Below are positions 25,767 to 34,958 of a stretch of DNA of 64,000 nt, one piece after another. Source of the stretch: Flavobacteriaceae bacterium (GTDB lineage Bacteria > Bacteroidota > Bacteroidia > Flavobacteriales > Flavobacteriaceae); contig CANFHX010000013.1 of assembly GCA_947446865.1 (NCBI GenBank), positions 1 to 64,000 of the forward strand. Direction: 5' to 3'. The position numbers and the translations under genes are program-made. Within the stretch, counting starts at the first letter, position 1. Every line of letters starts with the position of its first letter. Under the pieces are notes generated by a model that saw nothing but the letters and a program-made list of their open reading frames with translations, was not told the DNA's origin and did not search any database.

Positions 25767-26476
25767 TATAGCTTTATTTTAGGTTGGTAATCATATATAT
25801 TGAACTTGGTTTCCCATGGTACTGTACCTTCATCTAAATTAAAACCTGAATTATATTCTAAATAATTAATGAATTCTATTTTTTGAGGTGATGGTTTTTC
25901 AATGTTTTTTAAAACTACTCGAGTTTTATATGTTATGGCACCAATGAAAAAATCAGCTAATTGAAAAAAAAGATTATCGTGAGAATGTAGGTGCTGAAAA
26001 TGTTTAAATGGACTATTGCCATCATATTCATTATGAAAAACTTCTTTTATCTTTATTAATTTTTCTCTTCCTCGAGTGTCTTTTACATCAATAAATACTC
26101 TATATTCTTCTCCAATACTATTATTTGGATGTAATAAGGAATAGGTCATTTTATAGTAGAAATTGTCTTGAGATCCTTGATTATAATCTTTGTGATTAAG
26201 ACGTTCTTTATGTTTAACTAATACGCAACGAAATTGAAGTGAACTTCTAAAAAAATAATCTACTAATTCTTTATACAAAGCTGTTCTTGCATTAGAAAAT
26301 TTATTCCATTTTAATTCTGAATTTTGATTATGCTTTCTTAAAATTTGTTCAAATTCTTTTTGTAATGCAACATAATCCGTCATTACTACTTTGATATATC
26401 CAATGCACATAACTGGAATATTATCCTTTTCCAAATGACAACTCTCGTCTATATAAAACTCGTATTTATTATTCAT
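25766..26476 (-). CDS. DUF3800 domain protein
   Basis: A 236-residue protein beginning MNNKYEFYIDESCHLEKDNI. The YEFYIDES motif near the N-terminus, the conserved Lys/Trp segment ELKWNKFS, the acidic RVFIDVKDTRGREK and the C-terminal FFQLADFFIGAITY follow the DUF3800 pattern, an RNase H-like fold found in phage, mobile-element and defence contexts. The acidic residues that would bind metal (D in YIDES, D in FIDVKD, D in QLADFF) are all present. It is cytoplasmic and first in a two-gene operon with the nuclease-like gene, inside the putative island. The substrate is unknown. Confidence 0.75.
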   Translation of the reverse strand: MNNKYEFYIDESCHLEKDNIPVMCIGYIKVVMTDYVALQKEFEQILRKHNQNSELKWNKFSNARTALYKELVDYFFRSSLQFRCVLVKHKERLNHKDYNQGSQDNFYYKMTYSLLHPNNSIGEEYRVFIDVKDTRGREKLIKIKEVFHNEYDGNSPFKHFQHLHSHDNLFFQLADFFIGAITYKTRVVLKNIEKPSPQKIEFINYLEYNSGFNLDEGTVPWETKFNIYDYQPKIKL

Positions 26477-26911
26477 AAGATTTGAAAATTAGAAATATAC
26501 TTCACCAAACAAAAGTTTATAATAAAGTGCATTTTAATTTGTCAAAATTACGGAATTAATTTTTAAAGAAATAATTTCAATTTTTTTACTTCTATGGGTT
26601 ACCTTTTTACTTTTTGAATATTAACTAGTATAAAAACAAATTAATCATTCACAATTTAAAAAATTATTGACTAGTTAAAGTATTAATAGTTAAGAAATTG
26701 TAGTTAAAATGAACTTGCTTTAGTAATACTTGAGCAGAGAGTTTTTTTTGTGTAGGTTAATTGCTTATCAAATGAAAATATTTTTATAATGTTATTGAAA
26801 AAGTATTTTCTTTCAATCAATTTTAATTTTCTACATTTGACAACTTAATATTTTTTTACATAAAATTTGAGATTATCCTAATTAATTTAAATAAAAAAAT
26901 AGAAATAAATA
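26477..26911. other. Intergenic region between DUF3800 and the sigma-factor gene
   Basis: Very AT-rich divergent spacer with no ORF. A plus-strand promoter candidate lies at its right end (26811-26839). The join between the defence-like pair and the starch locus falls here. Confidence 0.5.
26811..26839 (+). promoter_or_regulatory. Putative promoter of the ECF sigma gene
   Basis: TACATTTG (26832-26839) matches TAnnTTTG, with TTTC 17 bp upstream at 26811-26814 as an imperfect -33 element. The implied leader is about 65 nt. Confidence 0.4.
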
Positions 26912-27511
26912 ATGTTGGGAGATAAAGATCTTAATGAGAACCTATTAATCAGTGAGCTTAAAAATCACAATGAGAGGGCATTTCGTAAACTTTATGATAG
27001 TTATTACCAAGATATATACAAATACAGCCTAAGTATTCTTAAATCAAAAGATTTTGCAGAAGAAAATGTTCAGGAAGTCTTTTTGAAAGTTTGGCTGAAT
27101 CGTGAAAATTTGAACTTAGACAAATCTTTTAAATCCTTTATCTTTACAATTGCACGCAATCAGGCATTTAATTTTTTGAGTAAAGCGAGTAATGATGACG
27201 TACTTAAAGAAGCAATTTTTTATGAAAGTCAAAAATCATACGAACAAGGTGATTATGCGCTTCGAGAAATGGATTGCAAAAAACTTAAAAAAGAGGCGAT
27301 GAATTTATTACCGCCTAAACGCAAACAAATTTTTAAAATGTCTCGTAAAAAGGGAATGACTTATGAAGAAATTAGTCAGGAACTCGGAATTTCAGTCCAT
27401 ACTGTAAAAAATCAAATGGGAAAAGCATTAGAAACCTTGCGATTATTTTTCCATACCAACGAAGAACTCTTTGTTCTTTTATTTATTTTTCAATTTAAAT
27501 CACTCTTTTGA
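26912..27511 (+). CDS. ECF RNA polymerase sigma factor of a SusC/FecR system
   Basis: A 199-residue sigma-70-like factor. Region 2 is LISELKNHNERAFRKLYDSYYQDIYKYSLS ... ENVQEVFLKVWLNR (residues ~10-70). Region 4 is LPPKRKQIFKMSRKKGMTYEEISQELGISVHTVKNQMGKAL (residues ~128-170) with its helix-turn-helix. It fits the Bacteroidetes FecI-like family. The FecR-type anti-sigma gene starts 175 bp downstream, then SusC, so it presumably turns on the starch locus when the SusC channel is occupied. The C-terminal tail is hydrophobic (LFVLLFIFQFKSLF), unusual but not unique. Its stop codon lies in a terminator hairpin. Confidence 0.9.
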   Translation: MLGDKDLNENLLISELKNHNERAFRKLYDSYYQDIYKYSLSILKSKDFAEENVQEVFLKVWLNRENLNLDKSFKSFIFTIARNQAFNFLSKASNDDVLKEAIFYESQKSYEQGDYALREMDCKKLKKEAMNLLPPKRKQIFKMSRKKGMTYEEISQELGISVHTVKNQMGKALETLRLFFHTNEELFVLLFIFQFKSLF

Positions 27512-27523
27512 GTGATTTTTTTT
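27497..27523 (+). terminator. Terminator overlapping the sigma-gene stop codon
   Basis: AAATCACTC (27497-27505) pairs with GAGTGATTT (27510-27518) around TTTT, followed by a T-run. It separates the sigma gene from the anti-sigma gene, so the latter may be made from another promoter or by read-through. Confidence 0.75.
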
Positions 27524-27686
27524 ATCCTTAATATTTTACAAATCGATGTGATTCAATAGGATAATGATAAAAAAGACTTCATTTTTTAGATTATTCAAAA
27601 AAAATTAAAAAACTATTACGATTGAGTAGTAGTCAAATGCTTTTCAATTGTATTATATATAATCAGTAACGAAAAACATTTTGAAA

Positions 27687-28859
27687 ATGAATGAAAATTC
27701 AGAAATACAAAAACTACTTAATAAATTTATCTTAAACCAATGTACTACAGAGGAAATCAATACAGTTGTAAGTTATTTTAAAAAAAATAAGCTTACCAAT
27801 GAATTTCCAACGGTAGAAGACATTAAATCAATTTTAAAGGAACTTCCAGAAATGGACGCCGACACGGCAGATAAAATATTTTCTAATGTATTAGTTGCGG
27901 CTAAGGAAATTGAAACTACTTCTGTAAAAATTAAAAAAGCATCCTACCTACGATATATTGCAGTTGCCGCTTCTATTGCAGTTCTTCTTTCAATTGGATT
28001 ATTTACCTATAAAAATGAGTTTTCTAAACAAGAAAATAAATTGATTTTGAAAGGAGATGAAATTACCTTACAACTTTCTAATGGTGATATTCAAGTTATT
28101 TCAGAAGGGAAAGTAGTTCAAGTAACCGATTCTAAAGGAAATGTTGTTGGAAATCAAAACGGTAACAAAATTGTTTATGATACTGAAGCGGCTAGTGATA
28201 AATTAGCCTACAACACTTTAAAAATTCCCTACGGAAAAAGATTTGAGTTGCAATTGTCCGACGGAACTATGGTGCATCTTAACTCCGGAACCACCTTAAA
28301 ATATCCTGTTAAATTTATAGCTGGCCAAAATCGACAAGTTTTTCTAGATGGAGAAGCATTTTTTGACGTAGCTAAAGACAAAAAACACCCTTTTATAGTA
28401 AATGCCAACGATTTAAATGTTCGCGTTTTAGGAACTCATTTTAATGTTTCCAATTATCCAGAAGACGAGTTAACCGAAGTAGTCTTAGTAGAAGGTTCTG
28501 TTGGTTTATTTAAATCGAATGAAACTTTTGACGCCACCAAAAACACACTTTTAAAACCAGGTTTCTTAGGAAGTTTTAATAAAAATGATAGTCAAATAGC
28601 AAGTAAAGAAGTTAATACTAATTTTTATACTTCCTGGATGAAAGGCTATCTGCCCTTTAGAAATATGAAATTTAAAGACATTGCCAAAAAACTAGAAAGA
28701 CATTATAATGTTACTATAATAAATCAAAATAGCAAATTGGCGGATGAAAAATTCTACGCCAACTTTAAAGACGAACCCATTGAAAAAGTGTTGAGCTATT
28801 TCAATGAAATTCACGGAATAAAATACACCATCAAAAACAACCAGATAATTATTAAATAA
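27687..28859 (+). CDS. FecR-family anti-sigma factor
   Basis: About 390 residues; the ATG at 27687 is preferred to the in-frame TTG at 27681. The N-terminal ~85 residues are cytoplasmic and would hold the ECF sigma factor. YIAVAASIAVLLSIGLFTY is the single membrane span. The periplasmic part carries the FecR domain (LKIPYGKRFELQLSDGTMVHLNSGTTLKYP ... RQVFLDGEAFFDVAKDKKHPFIV) and the C-terminal DUF4974 domain (YLPFRNMKFKDIAKKLERHY ... ISYTIKNNQIIIK-type ending). The order sigma, FecR, SusC is the standard trans-envelope signalling module. It receives the signal from the STN domain of the next gene. Confidence 0.92.
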   Translation: MNENSEIQKLLNKFILNQCTTEEINTVVSYFKKNKLTNEFPTVEDIKSILKELPEMDADTADKIFSNVLVAAKEIETTSVKIKKASYLRYIAVAASIAVLLSIGLFTYKNEFSKQENKLILKGDEITLQLSNGDIQVISEGKVVQVTDSKGNVVGNQNGNKIVYDTEAASDKLAYNTLKIPYGKRFELQLSDGTMVHLNSGTTLKYPVKFIAGQNRQVFLDGEAFFDVAKDKKHPFIVNANDLNVRVLGTHFNVSNYPEDELTEVVLVEGSVGLFKSNETFDATKNTLLKPGFLGSFNKNDSQIASKEVNTNFYTSWMKGYLPFRNMKFKDIAKKLERHYNVTIINQNSKLADEKFYANFKDEPIEKVLSYFNEIHGIKYTIKNNQIIIK

Positions 28860-28985
28860 CCATAATGCTAATGAAAAATGAAAATTTAGAAAATAAAGAA
28901 TAAAAAAATCGGAAAGAGCTACGAACAATTTCCGATTAGAGCATGATTAAACCTAACAGATTAAGTACAATCAATTTACAAACTT

Positions 28986-31900
28986 ATGAAAAAAAAACCA
29001 AAGGATAATAGAATACAATTTCTATTGTTCCAAAAAAATCTAAAATTGAAACTAACCTCACTACTTTTATTAGTCTCTATTTTTTCTATTAAAGCAAACA
29101 CTTATGGTCAAACTAAAGTGAGTCTGCAATTTAATAATACGACCTTAGAAAAGGTTATTGAGACGATTGAACAAAAAACAGATTTTCGATTTATATACAA
29201 AGTAGATGATGTAGATCTATCGCGTACAATCTCTATTCGTGTAAAAAACGAGACTATTGCTGTTGTCTTAGACAAAATTTTCAAAGGTACTTTAACCGAT
29301 TTTGTTGTTTTAGATAATCAAGTTGTATTAAAAAAGTTACTTGTTGTTGAAAAACCACAAATTAAAACTGTGGTCAGAAAAACAATTAAAGGTAAAGTAA
29401 CCGATGAAAATGGAATTCCATTACCTGGAGCAACAATATTAGAAGAAGCAACCAAAAAAGGGGTAATAACGGACTCCGAAGGGAATTTTGAAATTACTGT
29501 AGATGACAATTCTTATTTATTAATAAGTTATGTAGGCTATAAAACTAGAAGAATTGCTACTAACTTAGATATAACTACAATTAAACTTACACCAGAAACC
29601 AATGACTTAAAAGAAGTAGTAGTTGTTGGATATGGTTCCTCTAAAAGAAAAGATGTTACAGGTGCTGTATCTTCTCTTTCTGAAAAAGACATGAACCAAG
29701 GGGCAATTGTAAATCCATTACAATTAATGGCTGGAAAAATGGCTGGTGTAACCATAACTCAAACAGGTAGTGAACCAGGTGCTACACCAAGCGTAAGAAT
29801 TCGTGGAATTTCATCTTTAATTGGAGGTAATGATCCATTAGTAGTAGTAGATGGTGTTCAAGGAAATATGGATTTATTAAACCAAATTCCACCAAGTGAA
29901 ATAGCATCTATTGATGTATTAAAAGATGCTTCTGCTACTGCAATTTATGGTTCTCGTGGAGCACCAGGAGTTATTATTGTTAGTACTAAAAAAAATAAAG
30001 CAGGTAAAACATCGGTGGAATATACAAGTTCTACTTCTTATGATGTAATTCCTAAAAAATTAAAAATGTTGGATGCTGATCAGTGGTGGCAACAAGCACA
30101 ATTAGTAGGTGTTCCTGCCTCTGCAAACCATGGTGCACATACCGATTGGTATGGTATTTTAACTAAAAGTGGCGCTACACAAACGCACACTTTATCCTTT
30201 GGAGGAGGAACCGATAAATTTAGTTATAGAGCATCTATTAGTGCTATTTTGCAAGACGGTGTTGTTCTTAACTCGAACAATAAAAAATACATTGGAAGAA
30301 TTTTAGCAACACAATCGGCTTTAGATGATAAATTAAAATTGACTTTCAATCTTAATAGTGGTATCACCAATACACAAAGTATGGTTCAAAGTATTGGTAG
30401 AGCAGCATTTACTTCTAATTTGATTTCAAATGCTTATGTAATGCGACCAACCGACCCTGTTTATAATACAGATGGTAGTTATTTTACAGACCCTAACATT
30501 TTTCAATATTTAAATCCGTACGCTGTTTCTCAAACCGTAACTAATGAAGGGCAATACGACAATTTGTTTGGAAGTCTTAAAGCAGATTTAGATTTATATA
30601 AAGGATTGACTGCTGGTTGGTTTGGAAGTTGGAGAAAAACCAATAATGCAATAGGATATTATCTTCCCGCAGAATCTACAAGTGCTTACGCTATTGACCA
30701 AAAAGGGATTGCTAACATTACCAACAATAAGCAAAACGAAAAATTGATGGACATGAGTCTTTCCTATAAAAACACCTTTGGCGATCACTCCATAAATGCT
30801 TTAGGTTTGTACGAATGGCAAAACCAAGCTTATCAAGGGAATTATGCACAAGCTCGAGGTTTTATAAATAATATTGCGACTTATAATGCACTGCAATTGG
30901 GTGATTTAAGCCATGTTCAACCTGGTGATTTTTCTTCTTACAAAAACGACAGAACTTTAATCTCTTTTTTAGGACGTGTTAATTATTCTTTTTTGAATAG
31001 ATATTTATTTACTGCTAGTATGCGTAGAGATGGTTCTTCGGTATTTGGAGCTAATAATAAATGGGGAAATTTCCCATCTGCCTCTGTAGCCTGGCAAATC
31101 GAAAAAGAGTCTTTCATGGCCAATCAAAAAATATTTAATGACCTTAAAATTAGAGCCGGTTATGGCGTTACTGGAAACCAACAAGGTTTAAATCCACAAA
31201 ATTCCATTTCTTTAGTGGGCGGTTCTGGAGTTACTTATTTTGGTGGGCAACAAATAACCAATTTTAATGTAACTCAAAATGCGAATGCCGATTTGCGTTG
31301 GGAAACTAAAAAACAAACTAATATTGGATTGGATTTTGCACTTCTAAAAAATAGAGTAAGAGGTTCTGTTGATGTTTATACAGCAACAACCGATAATTTA
31401 TTGTTTAATTATACTGTTCCGCAGCCTCCATTTCCTTATAGTACGATTATGGCAAATGTAGGTAGTATTCAAAATAAAGGATTGGAAGTAACACTTAGTT
31501 ATGATTTAATAAAAACAGAAAATACGACATTGACTCTTGCTGGAAATGTTTCTTTCTTAAAAAATAAAGTATTGAATTTAAGCGGAAGTATTAATGGTGT
31601 TCCATTGAATACCGATTATGTTTCTTGGGGTCCAAATGCTTTTTTAATTGCAGGACAACCCATAGGAACCTTTAACATACTTCACCATATTGGAAAAGAT
31701 AATGCTAATTCTGAAACGGTACTTGATGCAGATGGCAATGGTGTTATCGATCAAGGAAACAGAAGTCCCGATAGACAATTTGAAGGGTCTGCATTACCTA
31801 CCTATACATTTTCATTTAATCCAACCTTGCAATATAAAAACATGGATGTTGCTATGTTATGGAGAGGCTCTGGAGGAAATAAAATTTACAATGGTTTACG

Positions 31901-32246
31901 GTCTAGTTTAAGTTATCTGGAAAACATTGGAAAATCCAATGTGTTAGAAAGTGCAGTTGATCAAGGGTTATATACTTCCCAATATGGGTCTGATTTATGG
32001 CTTGAAGATGGCTCTTTCATTAGATTAGAAAATGTAACCGTAGGATATAACTTGAAATTCAAAACCATAAAATACATTGAATCGTTGCGTCTTGCACTTA
32101 CAGGAAGTAATTTATTGTTGATTACAAAATACTCCGGAATTGATCCCGAGCTTAATATGAGTGGCTCCAATGGTTTTGGTGGTGACAACGGAATTTACCC
32201 ACGTACTAGAAGTTTTGCTGTGAGTTTGAATGTGAAATTAAAATAA
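28986..32246 (+). CDS. susC: SusC/RagA-type TonB-dependent outer-membrane transporter
   Basis: A 1086-residue protein. The signal sequence (KLTSLLLLVSIFSIKANTYGQ) is followed by an STN signalling domain (VSLQFNNTTLEKVIETIEQKTDFRFIYK, residues ~45-115) and a carboxypeptidase-like regulatory domain (KGKVTDENGIPLPGATILEE, ~137-215). The TonB box/plug begins LKEVVVVGYGSSKRKDVTGAVS with the family motif VRIRGISSLIGGNDPLVVVDG. The rest is the 22-strand barrel to AVSLNVKLK. The STN domain matches the upstream sigma/FecR pair. Together with SusD it imports oligosaccharides; with GH13/GH97 genes next door, maltodextrin is the likely substrate. Energy comes from TonB-ExbBD, not encoded here. Confidence 0.95.
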   Translation: MKKKPKDNRIQFLLFQKNLKLKLTSLLLLVSIFSIKANTYGQTKVSLQFNNTTLEKVIETIEQKTDFRFIYKVDDVDLSRTISIRVKNETIAVVLDKIFKGTLTDFVVLDNQVVLKKLLVVEKPQIKTVVRKTIKGKVTDENGIPLPGATILEEATKKGVITDSEGNFEITVDDNSYLLISYVGYKTRRIATNLDITTIKLTPETNDLKEVVVVGYGSSKRKDVTGAVSSLSEKDMNQGAIVNPLQLMAGKMAGVTITQTGSEPGATPSVRIRGISSLIGGNDPLVVVDGVQGNMDLLNQIPPSEIASIDVLKDASATAIYGSRGAPGVIIVSTKKNKAGKTSVEYTSSTSYDVIPKKLKMLDADQWWQQAQLVGVPASANHGAHTDWYGILTKSGATQTHTLSFGGGTDKFSYRASISAILQDGVVLNSNNKKYIGRILATQSALDDKLKLTFNLNSGITNTQSMVQSIGRAAFTSNLISNAYVMRPTDPVYNTDGSYFTDPNIFQYLNPYAVSQTVTNEGQYDNLFGSLKADLDLYKGLTAGWFGSWRKTNNAIGYYLPAESTSAYAIDQKGIANITNNKQNEKLMDMSLSYKNTFGDHSINALGLYEWQNQAYQGNYAQARGFINNIATYNALQLGDLSHVQPGDFSSYKNDRTLISFLGRVNYSFLNRYLFTASMRRDGSSVFGANNKWGNFPSASVAWQIEKESFMANQKIFNDLKIRAGYGVTGNQQGLNPQNSISLVGGSGVTYFGGQQITNFNVTQNANADLRWETKKQTNIGLDFALLKNRVRGSVDVYTATTDNLLFNYTVPQPPFPYSTIMANVGSIQNKGLEVTLSYDLIKTENTTLTLAGNVSFLKNKVLNLSGSINGVPLNTDYVSWGPNAFLIAGQPIGTFNILHHIGKDNANSETVLDADGNGVIDQGNRSPDRQFEGSALPTYTFSFNPTLQYKNMDVAMLWRGSGGNKIYNGLRSSLSYLENIGKSNVLESAVDQGLYTSQYGSDLWLEDGSFIRLENVTVGYNLKFKTIKYIESLRLALTGSNLLLITKYSGIDPELNMSGSNGFGGDNGIYPRTRSFAVSLNVKLK

Positions 32247-32254
32247 TTAAGGAA

Positions 32255-33748
32255 ATGAAAATTAAAAATATAATTATAGCAAGTTGTATTGCTTTTGTAG
32301 CATTTACAAGCTGTACTAATCTTGATGAGCATGTTTATGATAAATATGCAGCCGATGAATTTTATGGTACACCCGAAGGATCTGATGTAGCACTTGCAGC
32401 CGTTTATGCACAAGTTAGCGGAAATTGGGATGGTGTAGGTTACGCAGGAGCCGATAGAGGATGGTATGACTTGAATTCTATGTGTGCCGATGAACAAGTG
32501 ATTCCACACAGAACAACTGGAGATTGGGAATTGGATTTTGCACGTTTATACAAACACGAATGGCTTCCGTCCGATACCTTTATTAACAACACTTGGAGTT
32601 GGTTGTATAAATCTATTTTCAATGCTAACTTAGCAGTATCCCAACTTACCAAAGCCAATGCCGATCCATCAAAAATTGCAGAAGCAAAGGTATTAAGAGC
32701 TTTTTTCTACTATTTATTAATTGATGATTATGGGGATGTTCCTTTTTATACTGAAAACAGTATCACAGTAGATCAAATTCCTCAAAAAAGTAGAGCAGAA
32801 GTGTATGCTTTTATTGTTAATGAATTATCTCAAAATGTGGATTTACTTTCTTCAACTAAAGGCGGAAATTACTATGGGAGATTTAATAAATGGGCAGGGT
32901 ACACCTTACTGGCTAAAGTGTATTTAAATGCAGAAGTTTATACTGGAACCCCAAAATGGCAAGAATGTTTAAATGCCTGTAATGTAGTAGCTCAAGGGGG
33001 ATATTCACTTCATTCCGGTATAGCAAGCACTACTAGTCCTCTTGGATTTAAATATTATGAATTATTTGGTGATGTCCTTCCAGATGATGAAACTATATTA
33101 GCAATGTTTGCCACTGCAAATGTGGTATCTAGAAATATATTAACCGTTAGAAGTTTAAATGGCCCTCATGCCCAAGCACTTTTTGGATTCAGTGGTTGGA
33201 ATGGAACTATTGTACCAAAACCATTTTATATGGCTTATAATGATAGTGATATTCGTAAAAAACAATTTCTTGTAGGTGCACAGCCTGGGGGAGTAAATTA
33301 TACTGCAGATGTTGCCTCTTTGGATAATCCTGGAGCAGCTCCTCAAGCAGGAGTTCGTAACGCTAAATTCTATCCAGTTACACCAATGGACGGTGGCGGA
33401 GCATCTAATGATTTTCCTATATACCGTTATGCCGATGTATTATTAATGACCGCAGAATGTAATGTGAGGTTAGGAAATTCTGCAGCAGCAAAATCTCTTG
33501 TAGATTTAGTTAGACAACGAGCTGGACTAGGAGTTTTAATTGCAAATCCTACGCTTGATGATGTGTATAATGAAAGAGGGTTTGAATTGAATTGGGAAGG
33601 ACACAGACGTCAAGACATGATTCGTTTTAATAAATTTTTATTACCAAATGAGTTTAGAGGAACTTCTCCTGCATTTAGAAAATTATTTCCTATTCCAACC
33701 GCTGCTTTAAATGCTAATGGTGGACTTCATCAAAATACGGGTTATTAA
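32255..33748 (+). CDS. susD: SusD/RagB-type glycan-binding lipoprotein
   Basis: A 497-residue lipoprotein: signal MKIKNIIIASCIAFVAFTSC with the lipid-modified Cys20. It shows the helical TPR scaffold of SusD (KILRAFFYYLLIDDYGDVPF-like: AKVLRAFFYYLLIDDYGDVP; RFNKWAGYTLLAKVYLNAEV; ADVLLMTAECNVRLGNSAAA; FELNWEGHRRQDMIRFNKFL) and the usual C-terminal PIPTAALNANGGLHQNTGY. It sits on top of the SusC barrel as a lid that captures glycan. It starts 8 bp after susC. Specificity for starch is inferred from neighbours. Confidence 0.94.
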   Translation: MKIKNIIIASCIAFVAFTSCTNLDEHVYDKYAADEFYGTPEGSDVALAAVYAQVSGNWDGVGYAGADRGWYDLNSMCADEQVIPHRTTGDWELDFARLYKHEWLPSDTFINNTWSWLYKSIFNANLAVSQLTKANADPSKIAEAKVLRAFFYYLLIDDYGDVPFYTENSITVDQIPQKSRAEVYAFIVNELSQNVDLLSSTKGGNYYGRFNKWAGYTLLAKVYLNAEVYTGTPKWQECLNACNVVAQGGYSLHSGIASTTSPLGFKYYELFGDVLPDDETILAMFATANVVSRNILTVRSLNGPHAQALFGFSGWNGTIVPKPFYMAYNDSDIRKKQFLVGAQPGGVNYTADVASLDNPGAAPQAGVRNAKFYPVTPMDGGGASNDFPIYRYADVLLMTAECNVRLGNSAAAKSLVDLVRQRAGLGVLIANPTLDDVYNERGFELNWEGHRRQDMIRFNKFLLPNEFRGTSPAFRKLFPIPTAALNANGGLHQNTGY

Positions 33749-33765
33749 TCTTAAACAATTTTAAT

Positions 33766-34839
33766 ATGAAAAAATATATAAATAAGTTAATGGTATTAGG
33801 AACAATCGTTTTCCTATGTATCTCTTGCAGTAATAACGCGGAACTTACTGTTTTACAAGAAGTAAAATTTTCTGCACCAATTGAAGCTACTCCAAGTACG
33901 GTTGTTTTATCTGCTTCAAATGTTAATGCATCCGTAATGACTATTTCATGGCCAGCGGTGCAATATCCAATAAATGCACCAGTTAGTTATAGTTTAGAAT
34001 TTGATGTTTTATCCGATACTTTTGGAACCTCTCCATGGTCAAATGCTATAAAATTTGATGCTGGAGAATCGGTATTAAGCAAATCATTTTTAGGAAATGA
34101 TCTTAATGTTTTAGCAACTACTTTAGGACTTCAACACGATATAGCTGGAGAAATTTTAGTACGGGTAGTAGCAAATTTAGACAGAAAAGTATACTCAACC
34201 CCAATTACTTTAACTATTACCACTTTTACGAGTCAAATTACATTTCCACAGATATACATGGTGGGTGGATTTCAAGGATGGGATTTCAATACTGCTGCAG
34301 CTTTACCTGCAATAAGTCCTGGAGTATTTCAAGGAATAATTACATTTCCTACAACAGCGAGTAAAGATTTCAAATTTACAACTGCTTTAAATTGGAATCA
34401 ATTCTATGGTGCAAATGCTTCTGGCAATTTTGCATTAAACGGTAATACCAATCTTTCGGTGCCAAATTATACTACTTATATGATAACCGTTGACCTCAAC
34501 ACATTAAGTTATACTGCAGTTCCTTATTCTTTTGGTATCATTGGAACAGCAACTGCTGGTGGCTGGAATACTAGTACAGCAATGAATTATGATTACCAAT
34601 TGCACAAATGGAAATACACTGGGCCTCTTGTGGCTGGTGCTGTAAAATTTAGACTTAATGATGCCTGGACAGTAAATTATGGGCCTGCTGGAAGTCCTGG
34701 TGGAGATACCAATAGTGGCACAGTACTTAATGATGCTCCTGGAGCACATACCATTAATGCTGCAGGTAATTATGAAATAACATTTACTCATGACCCCAAT
34801 AATCCCGCAACTGCTGGATATACCGTCTTGCAATTATAA
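33766..34839 (+). CDS. SusE-like surface starch-binding lipoprotein
   Basis: A 357-residue lipoprotein: MKKYINKLMVLGTIVFLCISC with lipobox Cys21. Residues ~30-145 form an N-terminal Ig-like SusE domain (PSTVVLSASNVNASVMTISW). Two starch-binding modules follow: YMVGGFQGWDFNTAAALPAI at ~160 and FGIIGTATAGGWNTSTAMNY at ~255, each with the G-W-x-x-x-x-A-M pattern and aromatic residues that stack on glucan. It lies 17 bp after susD. SusE in Bacteroides binds starch on the cell surface and helps retain longer maltodextrins. It is shorter than SusF, which has an additional module; that role may be taken by the T9SS protein at 38.7 kb. Confidence 0.88.
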   Translation: MKKYINKLMVLGTIVFLCISCSNNAELTVLQEVKFSAPIEATPSTVVLSASNVNASVMTISWPAVQYPINAPVSYSLEFDVLSDTFGTSPWSNAIKFDAGESVLSKSFLGNDLNVLATTLGLQHDIAGEILVRVVANLDRKVYSTPITLTITTFTSQITFPQIYMVGGFQGWDFNTAAALPAISPGVFQGIITFPTTASKDFKFTTALNWNQFYGANASGNFALNGNTNLSVPNYTTYMITVDLNTLSYTAVPYSFGIIGTATAGGWNTSTAMNYDYQLHKWKYTGPLVAGAVKFRLNDAWTVNYGPAGSPGGDTNSGTVLNDAPGAHTINAAGNYEITFTHDPNNPATAGYTVLQL

Positions 34840-34844
34840 ATTAA

Positions 34845-34923
34845 ATAATGGTTACAATTTGTTAGTTTGCTACTTCGAACCCATCCCTCTTAAAATTATT
34901 TGAAAGAGGGGTGTAACCATTAT
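34845..34923. promoter_or_regulatory. Two-tier intergenic hairpin between susE-like and GH13 genes
   Basis: Outer 12-bp perfect arms (34845-34856 and 34912-34923, ATAATGGTTACA/TGTAACCATTAT) enclose an inner CCCTCTT/AAGAGGG stem (34885-34891, 34904-34910). There is no T-run, so it is more likely an mRNA stability or processing hairpin or a protein-binding palindrome than a terminator. Confidence 0.6.
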
Positions 34924-34958
34924 CTATTAAAAATTAAAAAAAATTAAAATTAAAAAAA

